Positions 46,366 through 55,816 of a stretch of DNA of 64,000 nt are shown piece by piece. Position 1 is the stretch's first letter; each line of letters starts with the position of its first letter. The translations under genes were made by a program, and so were the position numbers. Under the pieces are notes generated by a model, which did not search any database, was not told the origin of the DNA, and worked only from the letters and a program-made list of their open reading frames with translations. The stretch comes from Candidatus Epulonipiscium sp. (GTDB taxonomy: Bacteria > Bacillota > Clostridia > Lachnospirales > Defluviitaleaceae), in assembly GCA_012519205.1 (NCBI GenBank), contig JAAYQR010000011.1, forward strand, positions 1-64,000. The letters are read 5' to 3'.

Positions 46366-47040
46366 TTATGAACTATATCTATAAAGCCTTCTGATCCATC
46401 TTGGTAATAAATATAATTCAAAAAAAGTAAATAATATGTTTCTATACATTATATGCTTTTCGATTTTACCCTTTATCCACCCTCTTTTTACTTCTTTAGG
46501 CACATGGTACACATGGGGCATATATACTTTTTTAACCTTACCCTTTATTTTATTAATATGCTCAGTTATTACAAGCTCCACCCCATACCTGTTATCCTCC
46601 CATATAGGTATTTGTTCTAAAACAATCCGTTTCACCAATCTTTGCCCCGATAAAAAAGGGGCAATTTTGTGAGAAATATCGGTAATAAGCCTACCTTTAG
46701 TAAAAAGACCCAATACCATATCTACATCTTTCTTTAGTGTATATTCAATCATTGTAACAATATGTTCTTTTTTTAATCCACATAAATCTGCATCTAAAAA
46801 TAGTATCCATTCTCCCGTACTTTCTATTATGCCTCTTTTCATGGCTGCTGCTTTCCCATAATTCTTTTGAAAATCTATAACAGTAACAGGATATCTTCTC
46901 GCTTCTCTAGAGGTTTCGTCCACCGAACCATCATTAATTACTATAATCTCTTTAATAAGGTCTAAATCCATTAGTGGAGCTAGTACCCCTCCTATTCTTC
47001 CTTCTTCGTTATATGCAGGAATAACAATAGAAATATCCAT
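46366..47040 (-). CDS. family 2 glycosyltransferase
   Basis: GT-A fold glycosyltransferase of 224 residues. The nucleotide-binding start is DISIVIPAYNEEGRIGGV, followed by VINDGSVDET and the metal-binding DAD in WILFLDADLCGL (near 82). The length is that of a soluble catalytic domain, close to the GpgS/polyprenyl-phosphate sugar transferase type. There is no membrane anchor, though the C-terminal part has a hydrophobic patch (ILFTFFELYLLP). Acceptor and sugar are unknown. GAAAGGAGC precedes the ATG. Confidence 0.88.
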   Translation of the reverse strand: MDISIVIPAYNEEGRIGGVLAPLMDLDLIKEIIVINDGSVDETSREARRYPVTVIDFQKNYGKAAAMKRGIIESTGEWILFLDADLCGLKKEHIVTMIEYTLKKDVDMVLGLFTKGRLITDISHKIAPFLSGQRLVKRIVLEQIPIWEDNRYGVELVITEHINKIKGKVKKVYMPHVYHVPKEVKRGWIKGKIEKHIMYRNILFTFFELYLLPRWIRRLYRYSS

Positions 47041-47119
47041 AAAAATGCTCCTTTCTATCCATATAGTATTCTTAGTATAATCATATTTATTTATGCAAAA
47101 TTATAATCATAATTATGCA

Positions 47120-47148
47120 TTGACGTTTTTAATTTATAGGTTTACCAT
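47120..47148 (+). promoter_or_regulatory. sigma-A promoter of the DUF4364 gene
   Basis: TTGACG (47120-47125), a 17-base spacer and TACCAT (47143-47148) lie about 70 bases before the GTG start. Confidence 0.55.
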
Positions 47149-47217
47149 AATACTATAGGTTCTTGTAAGAAGAAGCTTTTTGGTATACAATGAAATAAAA
47201 CCATAGGAGGGGTGCTG

Positions 47218-47754
47218 GTGTTTCAATCAACTAGTGAATTAGCTATAAACAAATTGATACTGCTATATCTTATATCTAAAATAAAAATGCCTTTATCCCA
47301 TGCACAGATTACTCAGTTTATTATGGATAAGACCTACACCGATTATTTTTCTCTTCAACAGTACCTAACAGAACTATCAGAATCAAATTTAATTATAAAG
47401 GAATATCAAAATCATACTACCCGTTACACCATTGCCAATAAGGGCCTTAATGCCTTAGAATATTTTAACACTCGTATTCCTGGTAATATAAAATTAGAAA
47501 TTGATCGTTATGTACAAAAAAATCGCCAGCACCTAAAAAAGGAGCTGGAGATTATTGCTGAGTACACTCCTGAAAAACACAATGAGTATATTGTACACTG
47601 CAAGGTAAAGGAAAATGATACCACCCTTATTAATTTGGAAGTTAATGTTGCGTCAAAGGAACAAGCAAGGCTAATATGTGCTAATTGGAAAACAAATGCC
47701 CAACATTTGTTTGGCTCTATTCTATCAAGTCTGGTCAACACGCCTTCTAATTAA
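47218..47754 (+). CDS. DUF4364 family protein, likely winged-helix regulator
   Basis: Protein of 178 residues of the DUF4364 family. The N-terminal part (SELAINKLILLYLISKIKMP, then HAQITQFIMDKTYTDYFSLQ) looks like a winged-helix domain, and the second half is beta-rich. The family is common in Clostridia and is thought to contain DNA-binding regulators, without known target. The start is GTG 47218, seven bases after AGGAGG; the GTG at 47212 is too close to it. A single-gene unit. Confidence 0.85.
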   Translation: MFQSTSELAINKLILLYLISKIKMPLSHAQITQFIMDKTYTDYFSLQQYLTELSESNLIIKEYQNHTTRYTIANKGLNALEYFNTRIPGNIKLEIDRYVQKNRQHLKKELEIIAEYTPEKHNEYIVHCKVKENDTTLINLEVNVASKEQARLICANWKTNAQHLFGSILSSLVNTPSN

Positions 47755-47760
47755 CTGCTC

Positions 47761-48003
47761 TTAATTAAAAATTTCTCTTTTTTTAGCTTCTTTTAGGAGC
47801 AGTTCGTATTTTTCACGAGCAAACGCCAAGGCAAGCCTTGCTAATTTTATATTGGTATACTCCACTGTTTTACCTTTATCTTCTAATTCATCAACTAGCC
47901 TTTTTGTATCTTCTACATCTTTTTTTAATCTCTCTATCTCACTTATTAATCTTTCGTCATCTAAGCTAAAATAATCAGTTGTCCACTCTTGTATTAGTTT
48001 CAT
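47761..48003 (-). CDS. small coiled-coil protein of unknown function
   Basis: Protein of 80 residues, strongly charged and helical (heptad-like ERLKKDVEDTKRLVDELED from about residue 24). GGGGGGAATTCC precedes the ATG. Convergent with the DUF4364 gene. No family recognised. Confidence 0.6.
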   Translation of the reverse strand: MKLIQEWTTDYFSLDDERLISEIERLKKDVEDTKRLVDELEDKGKTVEYTNIKLARLALAFAREKYELLLKEAKKREIFN

Positions 48004-48148
48004 GGAATTCCCCCCTTAACAACTAAAAACCTAGAATCAGCGATAAAAAACCTATCCTTAGGATTCTGCGCATAAGTAAAAATCTTAAACGTCTAAATAT
48101 ATAATATTCCATCAGAACCATTTTAACACAAAATTAAATTTATGTTAC

Positions 48149-48179
48149 AAAAAAGGAGTGCAAAAAATGCACTCCTTTT
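48149..48179 (-). terminator. terminator of the PRC-barrel protein gene
   Basis: AAAAGGAGTGCA / TGCACTCCTTTT stem with T-run on the minus strand, just after the stop at 48191. Confidence 0.85.
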
Positions 48180-48190
48180 AATCAGTCTAT

Positions 48191-49078
48191 TTACTTACAA
48201 TTCATAATAAGTTCAATTAACTTCCCTTGTTCCTTGGCAGCTTTAATCATATCCGCATTAATCAGACTTCCCGTCTTGGCTATTAGTATTCCCCCATTAC
48301 CCACAATATCTTTTAGAACAATTTTACCAGTCAAAAACTCCATTTGCTTTTGTTCGAATGCTTCATTTTTCTTATCTTCTTCTGGCTCTTCTTGGGAAAA
48401 TCCTGCTTGAGCATTCTGGAAGTCTTTTAATACTCTATCAATCAAATCCTGATCGCTATTTTTTATGGTATTGCTATAATCTTGGTTTAATCCCTTATTG
48501 CCTTTTTTTAATTTAAAAGATAGTTCATCATTTGCTTTTTTATTTGGTCCAGAGTCGAAATAAATTTCTAGTGGCCCTTCCCTATCATTTTCCCCATCAA
48601 AGCTAATTTCAAAACCTTTGTCTTCAAAATCGAGAATATCTTCCTTGGAATTAATAGTTGCTTCTTCCTCCATTATTCCCTCATCAATATCTATAAAAAA
48701 GAATTCTTGATTGTTTAGTCCTTTATTATTGCCCATTAATACTTCTTCTGACATTTCTAAAGCTGCAGCAATTTCTGATGGTTCTATGGGGTCTTCAAAT
48801 TGTAAGATCGAAGGACATTCTATTTCTTCTACTTCTTCTACTTCTTCTACTTCTTCTACTTCTTCTACTTCTTCTGCTTCTTCTACTTCTTCTACTTCTT
48901 CTACTTCTTCTGCTTCTTCTGCTTCTTCTGCTTCTTCTACTTTCTCCGTTTCTTTTTCATTTTCCTCAAAAGACATTGTTATAACTTCTTCCTGCTGATC
49001 TTCTAAAGTATAATCTATAGTTTCTGCAGAATCCTTATTATATCCTACAATGCCTTCTTCATCGGATTGCTGAAAAAA
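48191..49078 (-). CDS. C-terminal part of the PRC-barrel protein, acidic repeat region (frame-shifted)
   Basis: The frame is open from before 49078 to the stop at 48191. Its first ATG (48976) has no ribosome site, and the codons before it read sensibly from the T6 run at 49078-49073. It is most likely the second half of the gene starting at 49602. Its content is an acidic linker, 13 three-residue repeats (VEE/AEE), a long acidic region, and a C-terminal module VGNGGILIAKTGSLINADMI that recurs in clostridial PRC-barrel proteins. No signal or membrane segment. It ends with a strong terminator. Confidence 0.65.
   Translation of the reverse strand, partial: FFQQSDEEGIVGYNKDSAETIDYTLEDQQEEVITMSFEENEKETEKVEEAEEAEEAEEVEEVEEVEEAEEVEEVEEVEEVEEVEEIECPSILQFEDPIEPSEIAAALEMSEEVLMGNNKGLNNQEFFFIDIDEGIMEEEATINSKEDILDFEDKGFEISFDGENDREGPLEIYFDSGPNKKANDELSFKLKKGNKGLNQDYSNTIKNSDQDLIDRVLKDFQNAQAGFSQEEPEEDKKNEAFEQKQMEFLTGKIVLKDIVGNGGILIAKTGSLINADMIKAAKEQGKLIELIMNCK
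48824..48940 (-). repeat. tandem 9-bp repeat coding for VEE/AEE
   Basis: Thirteen units of nine bases (GTAGAAGAA or GCAGAAGAA on the minus strand) encode Val-Glu-Glu or Ala-Glu-Glu. Changes in copy number keep the frame. The opposite strand reads as poly-Ser/Thr and poly-Leu frames, which are artefacts. Confidence 0.9.
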
Positions 49079-49602
49079 TTTGATGGTTCATCCGTTGTTA
49101 ATTCCTTTTCTGATTCAAGCAGATTATTAGCAAAGTTTTCTTCAAGAATAATTAAGTCTTTACCAAAGGTGATTACATCTCCCCTAGGTACAATCTTAAT
49201 TCCTAAATCATCGTTCTGCTTTTGTATAAATTCTAACCCCGCAATATTAAAATCTTCATCAACATAAAAATCTCCGCTTTGTCCAATTAAATTCCCTTTT
49301 TGGGTCAATATATCTGTATTTTTAATCTGGACATTTTTTTGTAATAATTCTATTGCCTCTGGCACATTGCTTATATCTATCATTACCTGTTCATTTGGAA
49401 TAGTTGCAGCATATTCTCCCACACCAATAATGTCTTTAGTTGAAATAACTAAGGAGCTTATTGTCTTTTCACCCGTTTCCACTAATACATAATCAATAGA
49501 ACCATTCTTTCCGTTTACAATTAGGTTGTTCACCTTACCAACATTTTCTGCACTGGAAATGCTTATGATTGGAAGGCCCAAAATTGATTTTGTTTTCCTC
49601 AT
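49045..49602 (-). CDS. PRC-barrel domain protein (N-terminal part, frame broken near 49073)
   Basis: Uninterrupted frame of 185 residues with two PRC-barrel modules (about 5-80, SILGLPIISISSAENVGKV, and about 90-160, TDILTQKGNLIGQSGDFYVD). PRC barrels are small beta domains found in RimM and in many uncharacterised proteins. The frame ends in a short tail SNPMKKAL. If the T6 run were T7, it would continue as FFQQSDEEGIVGYNKD into the frame of the next segment, giving about 470 residues. So I regard 48191-49602 as one gene with a one-base deletion. AGGGGTAGGA precedes the ATG. Confidence 0.75.
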   Translation of the reverse strand: MRKTKSILGLPIISISSAENVGKVNNLIVNGKNGSIDYVLVETGEKTISSLVISTKDIIGVGEYAATIPNEQVMIDISNVPEAIELLQKNVQIKNTDILTQKGNLIGQSGDFYVDEDFNIAGLEFIQKQNDDLGIKIVPRGDVITFGKDLIILEENFANNLLESEKELTTDEPSNFFSNPMKKAL

Positions 49603-49679
49603 ATTCCTACCCCTTTACTAAAATATTTATCAATACCTCTATTTTACCCTTATTATGACAAGTATTCAATAGTTTTTAC

Positions 49680-49704
49680 AAAAAAAAGTCCGATACTTCG
49701 GACT
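49680..49704 (-). terminator. terminator of the PspC gene
   Basis: AAGTCCGA / TTCGGACTT stem followed by a T-run on the minus strand (49684-49680). Confidence 0.8.
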
Positions 49705-49713
49705 TCTTCGATT

Positions 49714-49923
49714 CTACCTTAAATCTCGATATTCATCATCCATTGGCATTACCGCCCAACAGATTATATAAAGTAAAACTCCCGGAAAACCTGTACTCAT
49801 AACACTAAGCAGGGCCCATAGTATTCTAATTAATGTAGGGTCAAAATCAAAATACTCCGCTATTCCTCCGCAAACTCCTGCTATCTTTTTATCTCTGCTA
49901 GATAAATGCAGTTTTCTTTGCAT
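49714..49923 (-). CDS. PspC domain protein
   Basis: Small PspC protein of about 69 residues. DKKIAGVCGGIAEYFDFDPT is the family signature (about 11-30), followed by one or two membrane segments (LIRILWALLSVMS and GVLLYIICWAVMP). PspC proteins sense or buffer membrane stress. I prefer ATG 49923, seven bases after AGGAGG; the ATG at 49926 is also possible. A longer frame from 49974 contains the ribosome site. Confidence 0.88.
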   Translation of the reverse strand: MQRKLHLSSRDKKIAGVCGGIAEYFDFDPTLIRILWALLSVMSTGFPGVLLYIICWAVMPMDDEYRDLR

Positions 49924-50041
49924 CATACTCCCTCCTTCTTTCAATGACTTCCCAAAGTATAACCTTTTATCCATAACTTTTCTTCATCAATATATACGTT
50001 TTACTATAACAAAAGTTTATTATCTCTGATAAATTTTATAT

Positions 50042-50629
50042 TTAATCTACCACCCATTTATCAAAAACATTCCATATTTCCTCTGTTCCTTGTTTCGTCT
50101 GGGCAGAAAAGGGAATGAGTTTATGGTTAGGGTCCATGTTAAGACCTTTTTTAATAATTGCAAGTTGTTTTTGAAGTTGGCTTCTTTTAATTTTATCCAT
50201 TTTAGTGGCTATTACTAATACATTGTTTTGATAATGACAAAGCCAATCATACATCATTTTATCATTTTGCCCTGGTTCATGTCTTATATCAATGAGCAGA
50301 ACCACTTGCTTTAATTGTTCCCTATTGATTAAATAGCTCTCTATAAACTTTCCCCATCGTTCCCTTTCTGTTTTGGAAACCTTAGCAAAACCATAGCCTG
50401 GAAGATCTACAAAATATAATTTTTCTTCAACATTATAGAAGTTAATGGTTTGGGTCTTCCCCGGTTGGGCACTGGTTCTAGCTAGGGCCTTTCGATTAAT
50501 CAATGAATTGATTAAAGATGATTTTCCTACATTAGATTTTCCAGCAAATGCAATTTCATTTAAATCAGTATCAGGAATTTGACTCTCGCTTCCACATACA
50601 AATTCTAATTCCACATTGTTCACTAACAT
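50042..50629 (-). CDS. engB: ribosome biogenesis GTPase (EngB/YsxC)
   Basis: GTPase of 195 residues. G1 is AGKSNVGKSSLINSLI (near 30), G2/G3 is in the TINFYNVEEKLYFVDLPGYG segment (near 65-80, DLPGYG), and G4 is ATKMDK (near 137). It is needed for assembly of the 50S subunit. AAGGAGAAATTTATT precedes the ATG. It lies 27 bases after lonA on the same strand, an arrangement conserved in Firmicutes (lonA-ysxC). Confidence 0.95.
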   Translation of the reverse strand: MLVNNVELEFVCGSESQIPDTDLNEIAFAGKSNVGKSSLINSLINRKALARTSAQPGKTQTINFYNVEEKLYFVDLPGYGFAKVSKTERERWGKFIESYLINREQLKQVVLLIDIRHEPGQNDKMMYDWLCHYQNNVLVIATKMDKIKRSQLQKQLAIIKKGLNMDPNHKLIPFSAQTKQGTEEIWNVFDKWVVD

Positions 50630-50656
50630 AATAAATTTCTCCTTAGTGTGATTATA

Positions 50657-53056
50657 CTATTTTATCGACTTTTTTATATCTAGAAGGTCTCCGGAAACAT
50701 TTACGGAATCCTTGTTTTCTGATTTGGTAGAATTAATAAGGGCGTGATGTAAAACTTCTTCCATAGATTTTACTAGGACAAATTCCATATCTTCCTTCGC
50801 CGAATTAGGAATTTCATTAAGCTCATTCTCATTTTCTAAAGGAAGGAGTACCTTTTTAATCCCTGCTGCCTTTGCGGCTAATACCTTTTCTTTTAACCCT
50901 CCAATAGGCAATACCCTTCCTCTTAGAGTTATTTCCCCCGTCATACCCACATCGTTTCTTATCGGGATATCGGTAAGGGTAGAAATCATAGCCGTTGCCA
51001 TGGTAATACCTGCTGAAGGTCCATCCTTTGGAACAGCTCCCTCAGGTATATGAATATGAATATCCTTATCCTTATAAAAATCTCGATTTATCCCTAAATC
51101 TTCTGCTTTAGATCGGATATAACTTATTGCTGCCTTAGCAGATTCTTTCATTACATCTCCAAGCTGTCCTGTCAATTCGAATTTTCCACTTCCACCCATG
51201 ATGTTAACTTCAACTAAAAGGGTATCTCCCCCAACAGGAGTCCATGCAAGTCCCCTTGCAATGCCGATTTCTGCTTCTCCAGTTATCCTATTTAATCTGT
51301 ATTTTTTTACTCCTAGGTATTTTTCTAGATTGGATTCTGTAACCCGAATTAACTTTTTATCTTCTTTTATTATTATTTTGGCTGCCTTCCTGCACAGTTC
51401 CCCTATGACTCTTTCTAGTTTACGTACCCCTGCCTCTTTTGTATAATAAGTGATGATGTCTTTTAGAGCCTTTTTACTAATCTGAAGTTGTGATTTAGTC
51501 ATTCCATGTTTTTGTAGTTGTTTCTTAATTAAATGATTATAGGCTATATGGAATTTCTCTTCCTCTGTGTAGCTGGGTATACTGATTATTTCCATCCTAT
51601 CTAAAAGGGGCCTTGGAATAGTATCTAAGGTGTTTGCCGTAGCTATAAATATAACATCTGATAAATCCACCGGCAGTTCTATATAATGATCTATAAAGGC
51701 AGTGTTTTGTTCTGCGTCTAAAACTTCTAACAGTGCTGCTGAAGGGTCTCCCCTAAAATCTGTGCTCATCTTATCAATTTCATCTAAAAGCATAAGTGGG
51801 TTTTTTGTTTTTGCCTGTTTAAGTCCTTGAATAATCCTTCCAGGCATAGAGCCCACATAGGTTCTTCTATGGCCTCTTATTTCCGCCTCGTCCCTAACAC
51901 CTCCTAAGGATATCCTTATATATTTACGATTAAGTGCCTTTGCTATGGAGTTGGCTATAGATGTTTTCCCAACCCCTGGCGGTCCTACTAGACATATTAT
52001 TGGGCTATTAAGTTTAGGGGCTATTTCTCTTATGGATAGGAATTCTAGTATTCTTTCCTTTACCTTCCCTAAACCATAATGATCTTCATCTAAAACCTTC
52101 TCTGCTTTTCTTAAGCTATGGGATTCTTTGGTTAGTTTAGTCCATGGAATATTCAATATCCATTCTATATAGTTTCTAATTACAACACTTTCTGGTGAAG
52201 AAGATGGGACCTTTAACATCCTTTGAAACTCCTTTTCCAGGCTTTTCCTAACCTCTAATGGGGGTTCTATTTTATCCAGCCTTTCTTTATATTGATTAAC
52301 TTCCCCTTGTATTCCCTCCTTATCCCCTAATTCTTTTTGAATAATTTTAAGTTGTTCCCTAAGATAATATTCTCTTTGGGACTTATCTATATTCTTCTTT
52401 ACCTTTTCTAATATTTCTTTTTGAACTTTAAGGACTTCCACTTCGGATTTTAATATTTCAATAAGTACAACCAGTCTTTGTTCTTCATCAAAAGTGCCTA
52501 GAATTCTTTGCTTATCTTCTAATTTTAACTGTATATTGGAAGCAATGGCATCTGCCATAGCCCCTGGTTTATCCATAGATATAATATTCCTAGTGGTCTC
52601 GGCAGAAATCCTATTATTTGCCCCTGCATATTCCTCAAAAATTTCTGCCCCCGCCCTGATAAGTGCATGGGTTTTAAGATCATCGTTTTCTTCTTTATAA
52701 AGTTGTTTTTCTACGTTTACTATAAAGTAAGGACTTTCTTGTTCAAAGGAAATTATTTTCCCCCTTTTATCTCCCTCAACTAAAACACGGATGGTATTGG
52801 TAGGAAGTTTTAAAATCTGTTTGATTGAAGCAATAGTTCCTACAGTATATAAATCACCAATTTCAGGTTCTTCTATAGCTATTTCTTTTTGTGCTACTAG
52901 GAATATGGGTTTATCACTAATCATAGCTTCTTCTAAAGCTTTGATGGATTTTTTACGGGCTACATCAAAATGTAAAATCATATTTGGAAATACAGTAAGC
53001 CCTCTTAAAGCAACCAAAGGCAACTGTAATATGTGTTTTTTATCTTTTTTTGCCAT
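50657..53056 (-). CDS. lon: ATP-dependent protease Lon (LonA)
   Basis: Protease of 799 residues. It has an N-terminal LAN domain (about 10-200, [15 protein letters not shown]), a coiled middle, and an AAA+ domain with Walker [18 protein letters not shown] (near 350) and Walker [12 protein letters not shown]. The serine-lysine protease domain carries catalytic Ser in [14 protein letters not shown] (near 670) and a Lys in [13 protein letters not shown]. It degrades misfolded and regulatory proteins. I use ATG 53056 behind GAGGTG; the GTG three codons upstream is too close to that site. It is cotranscribed with engB. Confidence 0.96.
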   Translation of the reverse strand: MAKKDKKHILQLPLVALRGLTVFPNMILHFDVARKKSIKALEEAMISDKPIFLVAQKEIAIEEPEIGDLYTVGTIASIKQILKLPTNTIRVLVEGDKRGKIISFEQESPYFIVNVEKQLYKEENDDLKTHALIRAGAEIFEEYAGANNRISAETTRNIISMDKPGAMADAIASNIQLKLEDKQRILGTFDEEQRLVVLIEILKSEVEVLKVQKEILEKVKKNIDKSQREYYLREQLKIIQKELGDKEGIQGEVNQYKERLDKIEPPLEVRKSLEKEFQRMLKVPSSSPESVVIRNYIEWILNIPWTKLTKESHSLRKAEKVLDEDHYGLGKVKERILEFLSIREIAPKLNSPIICLVGPPGVGKTSIANSIAKALNRKYIRISLGGVRDEAEIRGHRRTYVGSMPGRIIQGLKQAKTKNPLMLLDEIDKMSTDFRGDPSAALLEVLDAEQNTAFIDHYIELPVDLSDVIFIATANTLDTIPRPLLDRMEIISIPSYTEEEKFHIAYNHLIKKQLQKHGMTKSQLQISKKALKDIITYYTKEAGVRKLERVIGELCRKAAKIIIKEDKKLIRVTESNLEKYLGVKKYRLNRITGEAEIGIARGLAWTPVGGDTLLVEVNIMGGSGKFELTGQLGDVMKESAKAAISYIRSKAEDLGINRDFYKDKDIHIHIPEGAVPKDGPSAGITMATAMISTLTDIPIRNDVGMTGEITLRGRVLPIGGLKEKVLAAKAAGIKKVLLPLENENELNEIPNSAKEDMEFVLVKSMEEVLHHALINSTKSENKDSVNVSGDLLDIKKSIK

Positions 53057-53211
53057 GTCTTTCACCTCATAAATTATGTCTATATGTAATTATGCTTATT
53101 TAGTTGAAACTTGTCAAATTCAAATTATTTCCTAGCTTTTTCTTTGAATAAAATTTACCCTTTCAATCGGTAGTTTCCCCAGATAATTTGATTTTAGATT
53201 TTATTAAATAA

Positions 53212-53238
53212 AAAAGAGACGTTTAGTGTTTACGACTC
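53212..53238 (-). terminator. probable terminator of the GNAT gene
   Basis: Imperfect stem (GAGTCG / CGTCTC with a mismatch) followed by a T6 run on the minus strand, close to the stop at 53243. Confidence 0.4.
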
Positions 53239-53242
53239 TCCT

Positions 53243-53722
53243 TTAAATAATGTTATTTATTATCTTATCTTTTTTTATCTTTTCCATATAAATATGTCGA
53301 AGGCTTGGGGAAATTTCTTTTTCTTTATATTGATTATAACCTAGTTTTTTATATAAACTTATATTTCTTTGACTTTTATGCCCCGTAAAGATTTCAAATC
53401 TGCTGCAATCTTCAAAGATTGCTTCGATTTTATTAATAAGCTGAGTCCCTGTCCTTTGATTTTGAAACTTAGGATGTACCACAAGCCTCCCGATATGACA
53501 AGTTTCTCCTTCTCGATAAGCTCTTACCGAACCGATAATAACTCCATTAATAATAGCTTTTAAAAAAAAACATGTTGAAAATTCCTTTTCTATTTCATCT
53601 AAAGTCTCAATTAGTGGTAACATCTGGTAATCTCTATAAATTTCGGCTTCACTTAAATAAGCTTGCTTTTGTAATAAAAGAATTTCGGCTAAGTCCTTAA
53701 CTTGTGCCTGCTTAATAATCAC
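53243..53722 (-). CDS. GNAT family N-acetyltransferase
   Basis: Protein of 159 residues with the GNAT fold. GSVRAYREGETCHIGRLVVH is followed by the acetyl-CoA loop PKFQNQRTGTQLINKIE (near 88-104) and the C-terminal NISLYKKLGYNQYKEKE typical of motif B. The substrate is unknown. It is inserted between lonB and lonA on the same strand, with its own ribosome site (GGAGGTTG before the ATG) and a weak terminator. Confidence 0.85.
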   Translation of the reverse strand: MIIKQAQVKDLAEILLLQKQAYLSEAEIYRDYQMLPLIETLDEIEKEFSTCFFLKAIINGVIIGSVRAYREGETCHIGRLVVHPKFQNQRTGTQLINKIEAIFEDCSRFEIFTGHKSQRNISLYKKLGYNQYKEKEISPSLRHIYMEKIKKDKIINNII

Positions 53723-53932
53723 TCTACAACCTCCATTCTATTACTCGTTCCTATTTAAAAACCAATGACAGTATTTTCATTGCTTGTATGTTAAGAATTA
53801 TACCATATCTAAATCAATATTCTCAAGGTATATTCAAAAAATACTTAAATCAATATTTATTTACATACTCTGCACTTTAGTAATTGATTCTATTGCATCT
53901 GATATCCACAGAGGTTTATCCTAAGATGCAAG

Positions 53933-53961
53933 AAGGGCCTTATGTAATCATAAGGTCCTTT
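53933..53961. terminator. hairpin after lonB
   Basis: The stem AAGGGCCTTATG / CATAAGGTCCTT with a short loop lies about 55 bases after the lonB stop. The T-run is better on the plus strand (TTTT after the stem), where no gene ends. It is probably the lonB terminator with a weak tail. Confidence 0.5.
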
Positions 53962-54017
53962 TAAAACTACTAATATATTATTACTATGAAAATAGTAATG
54001 GTTGTATCATCAAAGTC

Positions 54018-55685
54018 CTATATCCCTTGAGCCGTTAGTACCTCGGATGTGGCATTGGTCTTTGAAATAGTTTCTTCTATCACTTCCTCAAACACTTCTT
54101 TTAAGACTTGATTTATGGTTTTAACAGGTATCACTTTTACATTATAATCGCCAAAAGTTTCTTGCCAATTATCTGCCGGAATAAATACTTTTTCGATTCC
54201 TGCAGCCTTAGCCGCATTAATTTTGGCATGCACTCCTCCTACAGGATGAATGTTTCCTCTTATGGATATCTCCCCTGTCATAGCTATTTTGTTGGATATT
54301 GGCTTTTTAAGTATTGCCGAATATACCGAAACAAATATTGCAATCCCCGCTGAGGGACCATCTACAGGCATCCCTCCTGGAAAATTAATATGGATATCGT
54401 AATCTTTATATTGAATATTTAATATATTTTTCATTGCTGTTAGAACATTTTCAATTGAGCCTTTTGCAGTACTCCTCCTTTTCATTTTGCTATTACCTTT
54501 ATTTAGTTCTTCTTCAATGATTCCTGTTACTGTTAAAGTACCTTTAGACTTTTCTTCTGCTATCTCTGCTATTACCTCAATTTCAAGCAATGCCCCCATC
54601 CTAATACCATAAACAGCAAGACCATTAACACAGCCGATAGTTTTTTCTGAGGAAATCTTTTTGTCTAATCTCCTACTATACTGCCCAAACTCAATTACCC
54701 ATTCTATATCTTTAATTGTAACTTCTTTTCTATTTTCAATAGTAGCTATACATCCCGCAGTTTGGAGAATATTTACCGCGTCTCTCCCATTGCTTGCATA
54801 ATGGGTGACTAAGTCAGCCACTCCATTATCTAATGTCAATGCTCCTTTTTTAGCTGCATTTTCAACAATCTTGGCTACATCGTCTTTAGTGAGGGCCTCA
54901 AAAAATATCTCTGTACATCTTGAGCGAATAGCGGGGGGTATTTCATCCGGTGTTCTTGTAGTAGCCCCAATTAAGCGAAAATCTGCCGGAAGACCATTTT
55001 GGAAAACATCATGAATATGATTAGGGATATTAGAATTCTCTGAAGAATAATAGGCACTTTCTAAAAAAACCTTTCTATCTTCTAGGACTTTTAAGAGCTT
55101 ATTCATTTGTATGGGGTGAAGTTCACCTATCTCATCTAAAAAAAGCACTCCACCATGAGCTTTGGTTACTGCTCCTGGTTTTGGCTGAGGTATTCCTGCA
55201 CTTCCATAAGCCCCCGCCCCTTGATAAATCGGGTCGTGAACTGAACCAATTAAAGGATCTGCAATCCCTCTTTCGTCAAACCTGAGGGTGGTTGCATCCA
55301 TTTCGATAAAATGTGCATCTTCCTTAAAAGGTGATATAGCCATCTTCTTGGCTTCTTCTAATGCAACCCTAGCAGCAGCGGTTTTCCCAATTCCTGGGGG
55401 ACCGTAGATTATTACATGCTGTGGATTTGGGCCACACAAAGCAGCTTTAAGGGCCCTTAGACCCTCATCTTGTCCAATTATCTCTTTAAAAGAAATAGGA
55501 CGGGTCTTTTCTGATAATGGTTCTGATAGATGGATTGACCTTAATTTTTTTAGCTTCTCTAGTTCCTTTTTTGACTCTTTTCCTATAGAAATTTTGGTGG
55601 TTTGCTGAGTTTTAAGAAGTGTAAAAAAATAAATCCCTATAGTAACTGTAAATACAAATTGGATAATGATTAAAATATTGCCCAC
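54018..55685 (-). CDS. lonB: ATP-dependent protease LonB (sporulation type)
   Basis: Membrane-anchored Lon homologue of 555 residues. A single N-terminal segment (about 4-22) replaces the LonA N-domain. The AAA+ part has Walker A VIIYGPPGIGKTAAARV (near 92) and Walker B GGVLFLDEIGELHP. The protease part has catalytic Ser in VDGPSAGIAIFVS and Lys in KINAAKAAGIEKV. In Bacillus lonB is made in the forespore. The start is a GTG behind TAGGAGGATATTAA. It lies between clpX and lonA, the conserved clpX-lonB-lonA order, interrupted by the GNAT gene. Confidence 0.95.
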   Translation of the reverse strand: MGNILIIIQFVFTVTIGIYFFTLLKTQQTTKISIGKESKKELEKLKKLRSIHLSEPLSEKTRPISFKEIIGQDEGLRALKAALCGPNPQHVIIYGPPGIGKTAAARVALEEAKKMAISPFKEDAHFIEMDATTLRFDERGIADPLIGSVHDPIYQGAGAYGSAGIPQPKPGAVTKAHGGVLFLDEIGELHPIQMNKLLKVLEDRKVFLESAYYSSENSNIPNHIHDVFQNGLPADFRLIGATTRTPDEIPPAIRSRCTEIFFEALTKDDVAKIVENAAKKGALTLDNGVADLVTHYASNGRDAVNILQTAGCIATIENRKEVTIKDIEWVIEFGQYSRRLDKKISSEKTIGCVNGLAVYGIRMGALLEIEVIAEIAEEKSKGTLTVTGIIEEELNKGNSKMKRRSTAKGSIENVLTAMKNILNIQYKDYDIHINFPGGMPVDGPSAGIAIFVSVYSAILKKPISNKIAMTGEISIRGNIHPVGGVHAKINAAKAAGIEKVFIPADNWQETFGDYNVKVIPVKTINQVLKEVFEEVIEETISKTNATSEVLTAQGI

Positions 55686-55774
55686 TTAATATCCTCCTAT
55701 CTCACTCTGATGCTAATTTACCTTTAGTATGCACAATCATAAGGTTTTTATTACAATAAACTAAATTCGGACAT

Positions 55775-55810
55775 AATAAAAGAATGCATCTTACGATGCA
55801 TTCTTTTATT
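55775..55810. terminator. terminator after clpX
   Basis: AATAAAAGAATGCATC / GATGCATTCTTTTATT perfect stem, ending the tig-clpP-clpX operon on the minus strand. Confidence 0.8.
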
Positions 55811-55816
55811 ATTTAT

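Noticed and set aside
48711-48998. Frames of poly-Ser/Thr and poly-Leu on the plus strand
   Set aside because: They are antisense readings of the VEE/AEE tandem repeat and have no ribosome site.
53902-53910. ATATCCACA resembling a DnaA box
   Set aside because: One imperfect box without a cluster or replication genes nearby does not indicate an origin.
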